Below, piece by piece: positions 1-8,957 of a DNA stretch of 64,000 bases (positions within the stretch are counted from its first letter, which is position 1; each line of letters begins with the position of its first letter). The translations under genes were made by a program, and so were the position numbers. The stretch comes from Prolixibacteraceae bacterium (GTDB lineage Bacteria; Bacteroidota; Bacteroidia; Bacteroidales; Prolixibacteraceae), in contig JAOARB010000013.1 of NCBI GenBank assembly GCA_025210775.1, positions 1 to 64,000 of the forward strand. The letters run 5' to 3'. A model generated the notes under the pieces. The model was not told the DNA's origin. It made no database searches and saw only the letters and a program-made list of their open reading frames with translations.

Positions 1-456
1 AAAGCCAACAGATTGATCCCTCTAGGATTCTATCCTGAGGCAGTGAAACAGACCAGCTATAATGCTGCTTTTTCTCACAACTTCCCTCATATTGATTTTG
101 ATGGAGAGGTGTTGAAAGTGGATTTCCCAAAATTGATGGTTGCTAATGGAACGATGGATGATTTGATTGATCTTTCTGCTGTTAGAGATTCTGATCAGAT
201 GGTGATGATGACTTGGACTCCTGTAGAGGGTGAGGTAGCAAAACATTGTGGTGTACATTTTCTTGTGCTCTCTGATGACATGGAATATTCAGCTGTCCTT
301 ACCAATGTTGCTACTGCCGACAAAGGCTCTGCTTCGTATAGAGTTTCTAAGAAACTTGCTTCTGGTAAGATCCACATCTACGCTTTCTATACTAACGATT
401 TAGATGAAGGTAGTGATGCTATTTCTGATTGTGCTTATGCTTTAGTGGAAGCATAG
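1..456 (+). CDS. DUF6266 family protein, 3' part only
   Basis: The frame is open from base 1, so the gene begins upstream of the window; the TTG at 13 is an internal leucine codon, not a start. About 151 C-terminal residues are present. They have the beta-rich pattern seen in the C-terminal half of DUF6266 proteins of Bacteroidota: a 'VDFPKLMVANGTM' strand start, then 'VMMTWTP', 'HFLVLSDDMEY' and a final 'IHIYAFYTND...ISDCAYALVEA' strand pair. The function of the family is unknown. No membrane segment or catalytic motif is visible in this part. A hairpin terminator follows at once. Family assignment is by pattern recall and only moderately sure. Confidence 0.6.
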   Translation, partial: KANRLIPLGFYPEAVKQTSYNAAFSHNFPHIDFDGEVLKVDFPKLMVANGTMDDLIDLSAVRDSDQMVMMTWTPVEGEVAKHCGVHFLVLSDDMEYSAVLTNVATADKGSASYRVSKKLASGKIHIYAFYTNDLDEGSDAISDCAYALVEA

Positions 457-488
457 TTTCGTGCCTTTTATTTTTTTAGGTCTGTTTG

Positions 489-518
489 GAGGTGGTCCTT
501 TTAGGGCTGCCTCTTTTT
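489..518 (+). terminator. Rho-independent terminator of the DUF6266 gene
   Basis: A 10-bp GC-rich stem with several G-U pairs (GAGGTGGTCC at 489-498 against GGGCTGCCTC at 504-513) with a 5-base loop is followed by a run of five T. It lies 33 bases after the stop codon and slightly overlaps the 3' end of the convergent Abi gene. Confidence 0.6.
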
Positions 519-1428
519 ATGAAAATGATCTTTTTTGCCATAACGGCTCATTTTTCCAGTCATAAGGAAAACCCATTGCGCTTGTATCAATATTCGGAAA
601 TTTATTCAATAGGTCAAAGAATTTATTAGGTATTGTATGCTTGGGATTAATAGAATTCATCAGATATATAATCATTGATAAAACAAAATATGTTCTATCG
701 TTAGGAATATTTGTATTTGATAACCATTGTCCTCTTGTGGAGCGGGGAACCAAGGGTTGAATTCTCATCACTCTGTTCCACAAACGAGAATGATGTGCAC
801 AAACATTCCTTAGATAAACAATACTATGTAGCCAAGATACTAAAACTCTATCTTTAATATTAAAATATGCGGCAATATCCCTCTTGTTTTTGCCTGGAGA
901 AAGGTTGCTATATATATTACTTAAAACACCAAAGGATACAACTTCACACATCATCCAACTAGGAGGTAATGAATCACTGTATTTTGATTGAAATGCCTTT
1001 ATGAATTGTTCATCGCTACGCTGATATTCGCCACCTATTTTAGATAGTGTATCGGCATGTTTAATTGGATTTCTGAAATTGTTGGTTTCTTGATACCAAT
1101 ATGTCCCTCTGCTATGAGAAAGCACATATATCATTTTTGCACGTATAGCGACTTCAATTTTTTCTAACTCACGAAGAACTAATAAACGAAGTTCTCTATC
1201 AAATTTGTAGATATTAAAAGCGGTTTCAAATGATGAATCTGGTTTGAATTTATGGTTTTGTTTATCAACCAACATAGGATACCAATAACCACTCAAACGA
1301 TAATAACTTATTGCTTCTAAAAGATGCAAAGCTTTATCTTCATCATTAACATGTAAACCTCTGTCTTTTAATTGTTGGAGTTGCTCGGCATAGGTGAGTG
1401 CCGGCTTATTATATGGCACTTTATTCAT
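517..1428 (-). CDS. Abi_2 family (AbiD/AbiF-like) HEPN protein
   Basis: This 303-residue protein has the Abi_2 layout: an N-terminal 'YAEQLQQLKDRGL' helix, the 'ISYYRLSGYWYPM' motif near residue 45, 'YKFDRELRLLVLRELEKIEVAIRAK' spread over residues 80-105, and a C-terminal RNVCAHH motif (Arg207, His212) that matches the R-N-x3-H signature of HEPN RNases. Abi_2 proteins include lactococcal phage-abortive AbiD/AbiF, so a role in phage defence by RNA cleavage is likely but inferred. The start is taken at ATG 1428 rather than a GTG 21 bases upstream, because homologues begin close to 'PYNKPALTYAEQ'. It stands alone, without a partner gene, as Abi_2 genes often do. Confidence 0.82.
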   Translation of the reverse strand: MNKVPYNKPALTYAEQLQQLKDRGLHVNDEDKALHLLEAISYYRLSGYWYPMLVDKQNHKFKPDSSFETAFNIYKFDRELRLLVLRELEKIEVAIRAKMIYVLSHSRGTYWYQETNNFRNPIKHADTLSKIGGEYQRSDEQFIKAFQSKYSDSLPPSWMMCEVVSFGVLSNIYSNLSPGKNKRDIAAYFNIKDRVLVSWLHSIVYLRNVCAHHSRLWNRVMRIQPLVPRSTRGQWLSNTNIPNDRTYFVLSMIIYLMNSINPKHTIPNKFFDLLNKFPNIDTSAMGFPYDWKNEPLWQKRSFS

Positions 1429-1493
1429 AGGTATATAAAAAAAGCTCACCCTGAGCGCGCTGTTCTACGGGAAGCGGGGTAAGCATGTTGCTA

Positions 1494-1501
1494 CAAATAT
1501 A
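1494..1501 (-). promoter_or_regulatory. -7 box of the Abi_2 gene
   Basis: Reads TATATTTG on the minus strand, a perfect match to the Bacteroidota -7 consensus TAnnTTTG, about 65 bases before the chosen ATG. No clear -33 TTG is present at the usual spacing. Confidence 0.4.
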
Positions 1502-1848
1502 AGCAAATACTTAATTGCTTGTATGTATTTTTGTTCTTTTTCACATTAACAAGAACTAAGAATTAAAAAATCAATCTGTCGTTGTCGGTTAAAAATTCAT
1601 CTTTCTTTCTAATAAATGGGTTATACCATTCCGCTTTTTGTTTTGGCTCTCTTAGTCCCCAAAACAACTGGAGTATTTTTCTATTATTGAGAGGTTATTG
1701 GTTTTGAATTCAATAGAGCACTAAAGTGATAGGGGAATAAGATGGGGATTATTGGATTAATTAGATCTGGCTTATTTCTGGTTCTATGTCGTTTTAGACG
1801 ATTTAGTGAGATGTCTTAATAAAATGAATTCTAGTAAGGTTTAAACAC
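1502..1848. other. Intergenic stretch, nothing recognised
   Basis: AT-rich DNA between the Abi_2 gene and the mnmE terminator. I see no open frame with a family match, no strong hairpin and no repeat shared with other parts of the window. Confidence 0.5.
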
Positions 1849-1893
1849 AAAAATCCCTCTAGTCTATCTTTGGATAGGCTAGAGGGATTTTTT
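1849..1893 (-). terminator. Terminator of mnmE
   Basis: An 18-bp stem with one G-U pair (AAAATCCCTCTAGTCTATC against its complement) and a 3-base loop is bounded by A and T runs on the two sides. It lies 18 bases after the mnmE stop codon. The symmetry allows it to work in both directions. Confidence 0.85.
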
Positions 1894-1910
1894 GTGAAGT
1901 AGGTATGGGA

Positions 1911-3311
1911 TTATTTTCCGATACAGAAATTTTTAAAGATATTACCTAAGACTTCGTCGGTGTTGATGGCTCCTGTGATCTCTCCTAGGTAGTGCATACA
2001 TTCTCGTATGTCTTGGGATACGAAATCGTTAGAGATGCCGTTATGGATGCCTGCGATGACACGGTCGATCGCTTCTCCTGCTTTTACTAGTGCTTCGTAG
2101 TGTCTTGCGTTAGAGACAATAACATCTTGTGTGTTAAGGTTGGCTACATTGGATACTTCTAATAGTAGTTCTCTTAGTTGTGAGATGTTTTTTTGTTCTT
2201 TGGCAGAGATAAAACAGATGTCTTCGTTGCGTTCTAATGGTAGATCGGCAAGAAGGGCATCGATGGCTTTTTTGCCTGCTACGTCTGCTTTGTTTCCAAC
2301 GATGATCACCTCTTGATGGTCTTGTATCTTTTCGCGTACCTCTTCTAGGCGTGCGATATTTTCTTTTAATGATCGTGAAAGGTCAATCATGTATAGTACC
2401 ACCTGTGCTTGTTGTAGCTTTTGGAATGTACGTTCGATACCTAGACTTTCGATCTTATCTTTGGTGTTGCGGATACCTGCGGTGTCGATAAAACGGAAAC
2501 TTACCCCTTCGATGTTGATCACATCTTCGATGACATCACGTGTGGTTCCTTCGATGTCTGAAACAATTGCTTTCTCTTCGTTTAGTAGCGCATTAAGTAG
2601 GGTTGACTTTCCTACGTTGGTCTCTCCAATGATGGCTACAGGTACTCCGTTTTTGATGGCGTTACCAAGAGAGAAAGAACCAGCTAGGTCTTGGATCATC
2701 TCCGAGATGTTGGTGGCTAGGTTCGTTAACTGCGTACGGTCGGCAAACTCTACCTCTTCCTCGCTAAAGTCTAGCTCTAGTTCGATAAGTGAGACGATCT
2801 GTAGTAGTTCGTTACGAAGGTTCATCAACTCTTTAGAGAAGCCTCCTTTCATTTGGTTCATGGCCATCTTGTGGGCCGCAGCAGAGTCTGAAGCGATAAG
2901 GTCGGCAACGGCTTCTGCTTGACTTAGGTCCATCTTGCCATTAAGGAATGCTCTTTGGGTGTATTCTCCTGGGTTGGCAATACGAGCTCCTTTTTTCATC
3001 AGTAGCTGAAGAATGGTTTGTTGGATATATTGTGATCCGTGGCATGAGATCTCTACCACATCTTCGCCTGTGAAAGAGTGTGGTGCACGAAAGATGGATA
3101 CCACCACTTCATCAATAATCTTGTCATTTTCTTTGATGGTACCAAAATGCAAGGTGTTGGCTTTTTGGTCTACCAATCGTTTCCCTTCTTTGGGAGAGTT
3201 AAAAACTTTATCGGCAATAGGTAGTGCTTCGGCACCAGAAAGGCGAAGGACTGCAATACCTCCGACACCAGGTGCAGTACTAATCGCACATATAGTAGAT
3301 TGATCGATCAT
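1911..3311 (-). CDS. mnmE: tRNA modification GTPase MnmE
   Basis: MnmE works with MnmG to put the (carboxy)aminomethyl group on U34 of tRNAs that read NNA/NNG codons. The 466 residues are full length for the family. Visible are the N-terminal formyl-THF-binding domain starting 'TICAISTAPGVGGIAVLRLSG', the all-helical domain, an inserted G domain with P-loop GETNVGKST near residue 228, the G2/G3 region 'GTTRDVIEDV...DTAGIR', G4 'NKAD', and the invariant C-terminal CIGK whose cysteine is needed for modification. It is a single-gene transcription unit with its own -7 box and terminator. Confidence 0.97.
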   Translation of the reverse strand: MIDQSTICAISTAPGVGGIAVLRLSGAEALPIADKVFNSPKEGKRLVDQKANTLHFGTIKENDKIIDEVVVSIFRAPHSFTGEDVVEISCHGSQYIQQTILQLLMKKGARIANPGEYTQRAFLNGKMDLSQAEAVADLIASDSAAAHKMAMNQMKGGFSKELMNLRNELLQIVSLIELELDFSEEEVEFADRTQLTNLATNISEMIQDLAGSFSLGNAIKNGVPVAIIGETNVGKSTLLNALLNEEKAIVSDIEGTTRDVIEDVINIEGVSFRFIDTAGIRNTKDKIESLGIERTFQKLQQAQVVLYMIDLSRSLKENIARLEEVREKIQDHQEVIIVGNKADVAGKKAIDALLADLPLERNEDICFISAKEQKNISQLRELLLEVSNVANLNTQDVIVSNARHYEALVKAGEAIDRVIAGIHNGISNDFVSQDIRECMHYLGEITGAINTDEVLGNIFKNFCIGK

Positions 3312-3383
3312 AATCTGTATTGTTAACGTTCCATAATGCTTTTAATGAAGGGGCGTTTCCCTATAGGCTTTAAAAGCAGGGGG

Positions 3384-3391
3384 CAAAGATA
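3384..3391 (-). promoter_or_regulatory. -7 box of mnmE
   Basis: Minus strand TATCTTTG matches TAnnTTTG and would start transcription near 3377, giving a leader of about 65 bases before the mnmE ATG. Confidence 0.5.
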
Positions 3392-3635
3392 AGCATTTAT
3401 CTTTTTATAATCAGAAATATGCTTTTCTTCTCTATAAGAAATGTTCGTTGAAGGCTTTATAGAGATACTCTTTTTTATCTATTTTTTTGTGAACAGAACA
3501 TTAAATTTATCCTTTGATCATCATTTCTTCTCTAGGATATTGGAGTTCAGTATCCTAATGATCTTAGGAGAATTGTGGGAAATAAAAAATATAGAAAAGA
3601 ATAGAATTATCGTTTTAAAAATAAAAAAGCCTTCC

Positions 3636-3643
3636 TATCTTTG
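3636..3643 (+). promoter_or_regulatory. -7 box of the nrdDG operon
   Basis: TATCTTTG, a perfect TAnnTTTG box, lies about 30 bases before the cobalamin aptamer, so the transcript would begin near 3650 and carry the whole riboswitch in a leader of roughly 370 bases. Confidence 0.6.
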
Positions 3644-3675
3644 TGTTGAGTTTATGGTACTTTAGTGCTTTAGTA

Positions 3676-3880
3676 AAGCATGGAAGTTTAAAAGGGAATC
3701 CTGTGACTGACAGTAGTTTAGTCGGAATTCAGGAGCTGTTCCCGCAGCTGTAATCTTTCTATTCCTTAGATTGTAAGGAATAACATTCAAGATGTGTAAC
3801 CCACTGTCTTCTATAGGAAGATGGGAAGGGATTTTGAATGATGAAAGTGAGCCAGAAGACCTGCCATATGAACTTGTATC
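3676..3880 (+). ncRNA. Cobalamin (B12) riboswitch
   Basis: The conserved blocks of the B12 aptamer appear in order: AAAGGGAATCCTGTG at 3691, the CCCGCAGCTGTAA box near 3740, CCACTG at about 3802, GGGAAGG near 3823, and the hallmark GTGAGCCAGAAGACCTGCC at 3847-3865. It sits between a -7 box and nrdD and is transcribed in the same direction. Binding of adenosylcobalamin to such elements normally turns the downstream operon off. The expression platform between 3880 and 4018 was not resolved; a 6-bp TCTTCC/GGAAGA hairpin at 3926-3943 may be part of it. Confidence 0.93.
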
Positions 3881-4018
3881 CGTAGCTTTCGGGAGAAAAG
3901 CAAAGGTGCATAAGTGTTTCTTATTTCTTCCCAAGAAGGAAGAGGTGTGGAAAGTGAACTTCTGTATTCCCTCCGAGAGCTGTGTTTTTTATTTATTCAT
4001 AAAATACAGCAAAAAATC

Positions 4019-6148
4019 ATGAATTTTGAGATTATCAAACGAGATGGTACATGTCGACCATTTGATACCCAAAAGATCGTTAAAGCTATTCATGCTTGTC
4101 TTGAGTCTTTAAATAGAGAAGATGCAGGTCAGAAGGCTTTGCAGTATGCCGAGAAAGTGGTAAACAATTTATCGACAGACAAGCAAGTGACTGTAGAGCT
4201 TGTGCAAGACCAAGTGGAGAAGATATTGATGGATGCGGGGGAGTATGATGCCATGAAATCTTTTATGATCTACCGTTACCAGCATCAGAAGATGCGTTCG
4301 GTGAAAGATATTTTCTCTAACACTGAGATGGTGGATAATTACTTGGGAGTGAAAGACTGGAGGGTTAAAGAGAGTGCCAACTCTTCTTATTCTCTTCAGG
4401 GACTGAATCAACATATTTCTACTTTGGTGAGCTCGCAATATTGGCTACAGGAGATCTATCCTCCAGAGATATCGCAAGCACATGAGAATGGAGCAATACA
4501 TATCCATGACCTTGGTTTTCTAAGTGTTTATTGTGTGGGATGGGATCTTGAGGACTTGATACTTACTGGTTTTAAGGGGGTAGATGGGAAGATTGAGAGT
4601 GATCCTGCCAAACATTTTCGTACGCTTTTAGGTCAGATAGTTAATTTCTTTTATACCATGCAAGGGGAGGCTGCAGGAGCACAAGCATTCTCTAATTTTG
4701 ATACTCTGGTAGCTCCTTTTATTCGTTATGACCAGTTGGGTTATGAGGAGGTAAAGCAGGCTATCCAAGAGTTTTTGTATAATGTCAATGTGCCTACTAG
4801 GGTTGGTTTTCAAACTCCTTTTACGAATGTGACAATGGACCTAGTGATCCCTAGCCATTTTGAGGATCGTCATGTGGTCGTTGGCGGTATTGTACGAGAG
4901 GATTGTTATGGTGACTTCCAGAAAGAGGTGGACATGTTTAATAAAGCTTTCGCTGAGGTGATGGTGGAAGGGGATGCCAAAGGAAATGTTTTCTCTTTCC
5001 CTATCCCGACCTATAATATTACTTCTGATTTTGATTGGAACAACCCTAGCTATAAGCCCATCTGGGAGATGACCTATAAGTATGGTATTCCTTATTTCTC
5101 TAATTTTGTGAATTCGGATCTTGATCCAGAGGATGTGCGTAGCATGTGTTGCCGTCTGCGATTGGATAAGAGGGAGTTGCAAAAAAGAGGTGGAGGATTG
5201 TTTGGTGCTAACCCTTTGACTGGTTCTGTAGGGGTGGTGACTGTTAACCTTCCACAATTGGGACACCTGGCTTATGATAAGCATGATTTCTTTCATCGTC
5301 TAACGCAAGCGATGGAGCTAGCTAAAGAGAGTCTGGAGATCAAACGTAAGGTGATTGAACGCTTTACTGAGCAGGGGCTTTATCCATATTCTAAATTTTA
5401 TCTGAGACATCTTTACCAACGTGATAAAGCATATTGGAATAACCACTTTTCAACGATTGGTATTATTGGTATGAATGAGTGTTTGATGAATCTTATGCAA
5501 GAGTCTATTGTGTCTCCTGAAGGTCATGCTTTTGCACTTGAAGTGATGGATTTTATGCGTGATAAGTTGGAGGATTTCCAAGAGGAGCCAGGCCATATCT
5601 ATAATCTGGAGGCTACTCCTGGTGAGGGTACTTGCTATCGTCTAGCTCGTATTGATACTTCTCTTTTTGAGAATGTGGCGGTAGCCAACCATCAAGCATA
5701 CCTTGAGGGGGCGGAACCTTATTATACCAATTCTACTCATGTCCCTGTTGATTTTAGTTCGGATCTGTTTGAGGTGTTGGACCTTCAGGAGCCTTTACAG
5801 GTGAAATATACTGGGGGTACGGTGTTTCATACTTTTGTGGGGGAGAAACAGTTGAATGAAGAGTCTGTGAAACGTTGGCTTCAGAAAGTGACTCAGAATT
5901 ATAAGTTGCCTTATATTACTCTTTCGCCTACGTTCTCTGTGTGTCCTACCCATGGTTATCTTTATGGTGAAGTCAAACATTGTCCTAAATGTGCGAAGAA
6001 AGGGAAGGTGGTCGATTGTACTGTTTATTCTCGTATTGTAGGATATCTGCGTCCTGTAAATCAGTGGAACAATGGGAAACAAGCAGAGTATCATGATCGT
6101 CTTCTTTTTGATAAGACAAAGAGATCCGCAATGGTAATGGAGGAGTAG
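4019..6148 (+). CDS. nrdD: Anaerobic (class III) ribonucleoside-triphosphate reductase
   Basis: NrdD makes dNTPs from NTPs with an oxygen-sensitive glycyl radical. The 709-residue protein starts at ATG 4019 (MNFEIIKRDG); the frame extends further up but that part lies in the riboswitch leader. Residues 1-95 form an ATP-cone for allosteric control. The catalytic ten-stranded barrel follows. Near the end are a zinc site (CPTHGYLYGEVKHCPKC) and the radical loop SRIVGYLRPVNQWNNGK with Gly675 as radical carrier. The stop codon abuts the ATG of the activase gene. Control by a B12 riboswitch implies that the cell has another, B12-using reductase (NrdJ) elsewhere. Confidence 0.97.
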   Translation: MNFEIIKRDGTCRPFDTQKIVKAIHACLESLNREDAGQKALQYAEKVVNNLSTDKQVTVELVQDQVEKILMDAGEYDAMKSFMIYRYQHQKMRSVKDIFSNTEMVDNYLGVKDWRVKESANSSYSLQGLNQHISTLVSSQYWLQEIYPPEISQAHENGAIHIHDLGFLSVYCVGWDLEDLILTGFKGVDGKIESDPAKHFRTLLGQIVNFFYTMQGEAAGAQAFSNFDTLVAPFIRYDQLGYEEVKQAIQEFLYNVNVPTRVGFQTPFTNVTMDLVIPSHFEDRHVVVGGIVREDCYGDFQKEVDMFNKAFAEVMVEGDAKGNVFSFPIPTYNITSDFDWNNPSYKPIWEMTYKYGIPYFSNFVNSDLDPEDVRSMCCRLRLDKRELQKRGGGLFGANPLTGSVGVVTVNLPQLGHLAYDKHDFFHRLTQAMELAKESLEIKRKVIERFTEQGLYPYSKFYLRHLYQRDKAYWNNHFSTIGIIGMNECLMNLMQESIVSPEGHAFALEVMDFMRDKLEDFQEEPGHIYNLEATPGEGTCYRLARIDTSLFENVAVANHQAYLEGAEPYYTNSTHVPVDFSSDLFEVLDLQEPLQVKYTGGTVFHTFVGEKQLNEESVKRWLQKVTQNYKLPYITLSPTFSVCPTHGYLYGEVKHCPKCAKKGKVVDCTVYSRIVGYLRPVNQWNNGKQAEYHDRLLFDKTKRSAMVMEE

Positions 6149-6856
6149 ATGATGGATGGTATTGTAGAACAGTGTATCCCTTTGGGTGGTTTTCTTCCAT
6201 GTACGATGGTGGACTATCCTTCTCATATCTCTTCGATGCTATTTACTAGTGGTTGTAATATGAAGTGTCATTATTGTCATAACAGTGCATTGATAATCTG
6301 CCGTTCGTGTACTGTGAAAGATAAGGAAAAATGGGACGAGATGATTGCTTATTTATTGCGCCATCAGAAGATGATTGATGCGGTGGTGGTTAGTGGAGGA
6401 GAACCAACGATCCATGCTGATCTTCCTATGATGATTCGTAAGATAAAATCGATGGGATTTAAAGTGAAGTTGGATACCAATGGTACGAACCCTGTGATGG
6501 TGGAACGTCTGATAAAGGAAAAACAGATTGATTATGTGGCGATGGATATTAAAGCACCGTTGGTCTGGGAGCGTTATAGGGAGATTGTTGGAAAACAGTT
6601 TACTCAAGAACAGATGGATGGAGTGATAAAGACGATCTCTATCTTACGTTATTATGATGTTGAGCATGAGTTTCGTACTACACTTTCTCCTCGATTGTCT
6701 AAAGAGGATATCTGGGCTATGATGTCTGCTATTCATGGGAAATATTGGTTGCAGCCTTTGGATGGTGATATGGATAGCTGTGGCTTTCTTTTTGATGAGA
6801 AGGAGGTAGAACTGGCAAAGAGCCGTTATCATGTGGATCTACAATATAGAACCTAA
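6149..6856 (+). CDS. nrdG: Anaerobic ribonucleotide reductase activating protein
   Basis: This radical SAM enzyme makes the glycyl radical on NrdD. The 235 residues contain the CNMKCHYCHN cluster motif (CxxxCxxC) near residue 36, the 'VVVSGGEPT' SAM-binding motif near residue 80 and 'LDTNGTNP'. It is longer than the E. coli NrdG type and belongs to the form that pairs with Bacteroidota and archaeal NrdD. A second ATG directly follows the first, so the start could be one codon later. It begins without any gap after nrdD, implying translational coupling, and a terminator follows. Confidence 0.95.
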   Translation: MMDGIVEQCIPLGGFLPCTMVDYPSHISSMLFTSGCNMKCHYCHNSALIICRSCTVKDKEKWDEMIAYLLRHQKMIDAVVVSGGEPTIHADLPMMIRKIKSMGFKVKLDTNGTNPVMVERLIKEKQIDYVAMDIKAPLVWERYREIVGKQFTQEQMDGVIKTISILRYYDVEHEFRTTLSPRLSKEDIWAMMSAIHGKYWLQPLDGDMDSCGFLFDEKEVELAKSRYHVDLQYRT

Positions 6857-6938
6857 CGATTATATATATAATGTGTGTTTTTGGAAGTCGTTTTGGTGGT
6901 AGAAACGATTTCTGATTATTCTTGATCAAGTATGTTGG

Positions 6939-6969
6939 AGGAGCTACCTTGGGGGTAGCTTCTCTTTTT
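6939..6969 (+). terminator. Terminator of nrdDG
   Basis: GAGCTACC (6941-6948) pairs with GGTAGCT (6954-6960), followed by TCTCTTTTT. It lies about 85 bases after the nrdG stop. Confidence 0.7.
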
Positions 6970-7018
6970 GGCTTTAATGGGTTGTATTTGGTGATGGGAG
7001 GCATCACGAATGCTTGTA

Positions 7019-7331
7019 TGATGGAAATTTAAACACAGATTTTCGCGGATTAAAAAGGATTGACACGGATCTTTTTGATTTTTAAATCACCGCAAAAGAC
7101 GTGAAGGTATCACTGATCCATTATTCAATTTATTGCATCAACAGAACCCCTATTGGGGGTGACATATTTGTAGAAACAACACACACATTCTCCTCTCTAA
7201 ACCCTGAAGGGGTGACACAAATATAATTCCATGAGGTTATACAATTATGTCACCCCTTCAGGGTTTAGTTATTGAGGAGTCAATGTCTTCTACAAATATG
7301 TCATCCCTTCGGGATTTAGTTTGCATGATGG
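7019..7331. repeat. Nested-palindrome repeat, copy A (full length)
   Basis: This 313-bp unit runs from one TGATGG to the next. Its head reads AACACAGATTTTCGCGGAT... with AGGATTGACACGGATC. Its tail is a nested palindrome: an outer arm (CCCC.ATTGGGGGTGACATA, with TTTGTAGAA) near 7147-7174, an inner arm AAACCCTGAAGGGGTGACA at 7199-7217, then the inverted inner arm TGTCACCCCTTCAGGGTTT at 7249-7266 and the inverted outer arm ending at 7318. Each arm contains a small REP-like hairpin CCCTGAAGGGG. No open frame or transposase lies inside, so it is a non-coding, possibly REP/MITE-like element. Confidence 0.85.
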
Positions 7332-7363
7332 TAGGCATTATGGATGTTCTATTGTGTATTGCA

Positions 7364-7623
7364 TGATGGGAATTTAAACACAGATTTTCGCGGATAAAAA
7401 AGGATTGACACGGATCTTTTTAATTTTCAAATCACCGCAAAAGACGTGAAGGTATCATAGATCCATAATTCAATTTATTGCATCAACAGAACCCCCATTG
7501 GGGGTGACACAAATATAATTCCATGAGGTTATACAATTATGTCACCCCTTCAGGGTTTAGTTCTTAAGGAGTCAATGTTTTCTACAAATATGTCATCCCT
7601 TCGGGATTTAGTTTGCATGATGG
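7364..7623. repeat. Nested-palindrome repeat, copy B (left-arm deletion)
   Basis: Same head and end points as copy A. A 53-bp piece is missing exactly between the two direct GGGGTGACA motifs of the left outer and inner arms, so one left arm module has been lost while both right arm modules remain. A 32-bp linker (7332-7363) separates it from copy A, and a near-identical 32-bp linker (7624-7655) follows. Confidence 0.85.
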
Positions 7624-7655
7624 TAGGCATCATGGATGCTTTATTGTGTATTGTG

Positions 7656-7710
7656 TGATGGTAGATTATAACACGGATTTTCGCGGATAAACAAAGGATT
7701 GGTCCGGATC
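7656..7710. repeat. Head fragment of the nested-palindrome repeat
   Basis: Starts with TGATGG after the second 32-bp linker and contains ACACGGATTTTCGCGGAT and AGGATTGGTCCGGATC, then diverges into a GTGTCTGCCCATTT segment. The palindromic tail is absent. Confidence 0.75.
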
Positions 7711-7763
7711 AGCGTGTCTGCCCATTTAAACACAGACGTATCGTATGATACTTTAATGAAATA

Positions 7764-7801
7764 TCAAAAAGGGCGGACACAATTGATTTTATGTTCGCCC
7801 T
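7764..7801 (-). terminator. Terminator of the WYL regulator gene
   Basis: On the minus strand AGGGCGAACA pairs with TGTCCGCCCT (one G-U pair) and is followed by TTTTTGAT. It lies about 30 bases after the stop codon at 7832. Confidence 0.75.
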
Positions 7802-7831
7802 CTGTGTAATTTTATTTTAATTATCGATTCT

Positions 7832-8857
7832 TTAGACTAATGTCATTTCTTCGGAATAGTTTGCTAATGCAGCATGTAGTTTCTTTTTTATGTTTTCTCT
7901 TAGTCGTTGTGGAGATAACACCGTGACACCACTATTTAGAGAGAGCAGTTGTGCTTCTAGCTCATAATTTAGGTATAACTCTAGTTGAATCGTTACACCA
8001 TCATCTTCTCTATTGATTACTTTCTGAGATCCATGAATTGGCTTATTCTCAATATATGGCCATTGTGATGGATGGACCTTAATCAGAATCTTCTCTGGCT
8101 TATTGCCTTGAGGTATGGAAACTCCAATGGCATCTTCAAAGATCTCATGATAGTCGTGCTGAGGAAAGATATAGTCGTTATTGCATGGCATTAACTCTAC
8201 GATTCTGTCTAAAGCATAATTGGTGAATGTCTCGATCTGGTCTGTTACACCAAATACAAACCAACGGTTGTTGTATTGTTTTAGATAGTGTGGATGAAAG
8301 ATGGTCTGAATAGGTTCTTCCATCTTAAAACTCTTATAGCTTATCGTAAGAGGTCTTTCTTCTCTGATGGCATAGTATAGAGAGGCTATGTGCTCTAACC
8401 CTTTAAGAAAAGGGTTGGACTCAAAGTCAATAATGGTGTGCTCATTTTTAGACAGATCGTAGTTCGACTCTAAACGAGTAATCATCTCATCGATCCATTC
8501 TAGTTGTGGCATTCCTTTAAAATGAGAAAGTGTGGTAAGCGCCTCTTTTAGTAGGAGGGCTTCTTTTTCACTAAGAGGGGTGTTTTTGATGGAGAAGTTA
8601 AGATCTTCATAACGATAGTACATCTTTCGTCCTTCACGGATCCTTAAAAGTGTGAGATCCCAAGGACCTTCATGTTCCATAAATTTGATGTCATCAAATA
8701 TTTGGCGTCGACTTACTCCTTCGGCATTCCCTGTGGTATCGTAAAGTGCTTTTTCACAAGCTTCAATAAGATCAGGAATAAAATATTTTCTTCCTCCATT
8801 ACGAAAACAACGATCGAGTGCATAATAACGTACCAGTGCCTGTTTATTTATTGACAT
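7832..8857 (-). CDS. WYL-domain transcriptional regulator
   Basis: The 341-residue protein has an N-terminal winged-helix region (residues 1-65; 'GVSRRQIFDDIKFME' as recognition helix), a middle WYL domain (about 135-215) with the 'HPHYLKQYNNRWFVFG' core, and a C-terminal WCX extension (about 240-330). WYL proteins sense ligands, often nucleotides or nucleic acid ends, and commonly repress or activate defence and DNA-damage genes. Here it stands alone, flanked on both sides by copies of a palindromic repeat, so its targets cannot be read from context. The minus-strand sequence TATCTTCG near 8900 is a near-match to the -7 box. Confidence 0.88.
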   Translation of the reverse strand: MSINKQALVRYYALDRCFRNGGRKYFIPDLIEACEKALYDTTGNAEGVSRRQIFDDIKFMEHEGPWDLTLLRIREGRKMYYRYEDLNFSIKNTPLSEKEALLLKEALTTLSHFKGMPQLEWIDEMITRLESNYDLSKNEHTIIDFESNPFLKGLEHIASLYYAIREERPLTISYKSFKMEEPIQTIFHPHYLKQYNNRWFVFGVTDQIETFTNYALDRIVELMPCNNDYIFPQHDYHEIFEDAIGVSIPQGNKPEKILIKVHPSQWPYIENKPIHGSQKVINREDDGVTIQLELYLNYELEAQLLSLNSGVTVLSPQRLRENIKKKLHAALANYSEEMTLV

Positions 8858-8957
8858 AATCTTCAGTATCTATATTCATTTGCCTTTGTGTCTACGAAGA
8901 TAGTACAAAAATTGCTTTTGTTCTTCTTTTTTTATTCTACATAATTTGGATATTGAG

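Noticed and set aside
3441..3665. 74-residue open frame before the cobalamin riboswitch
   Set aside because: It runs through the nrdDG promoter, has biased Phe/Ile/Lys composition of AT-rich spacer and no family match.
5795..6226. Open frames antisense to nrdD
   Set aside because: Shadows of the real gene; rich in rare residues and without family match.
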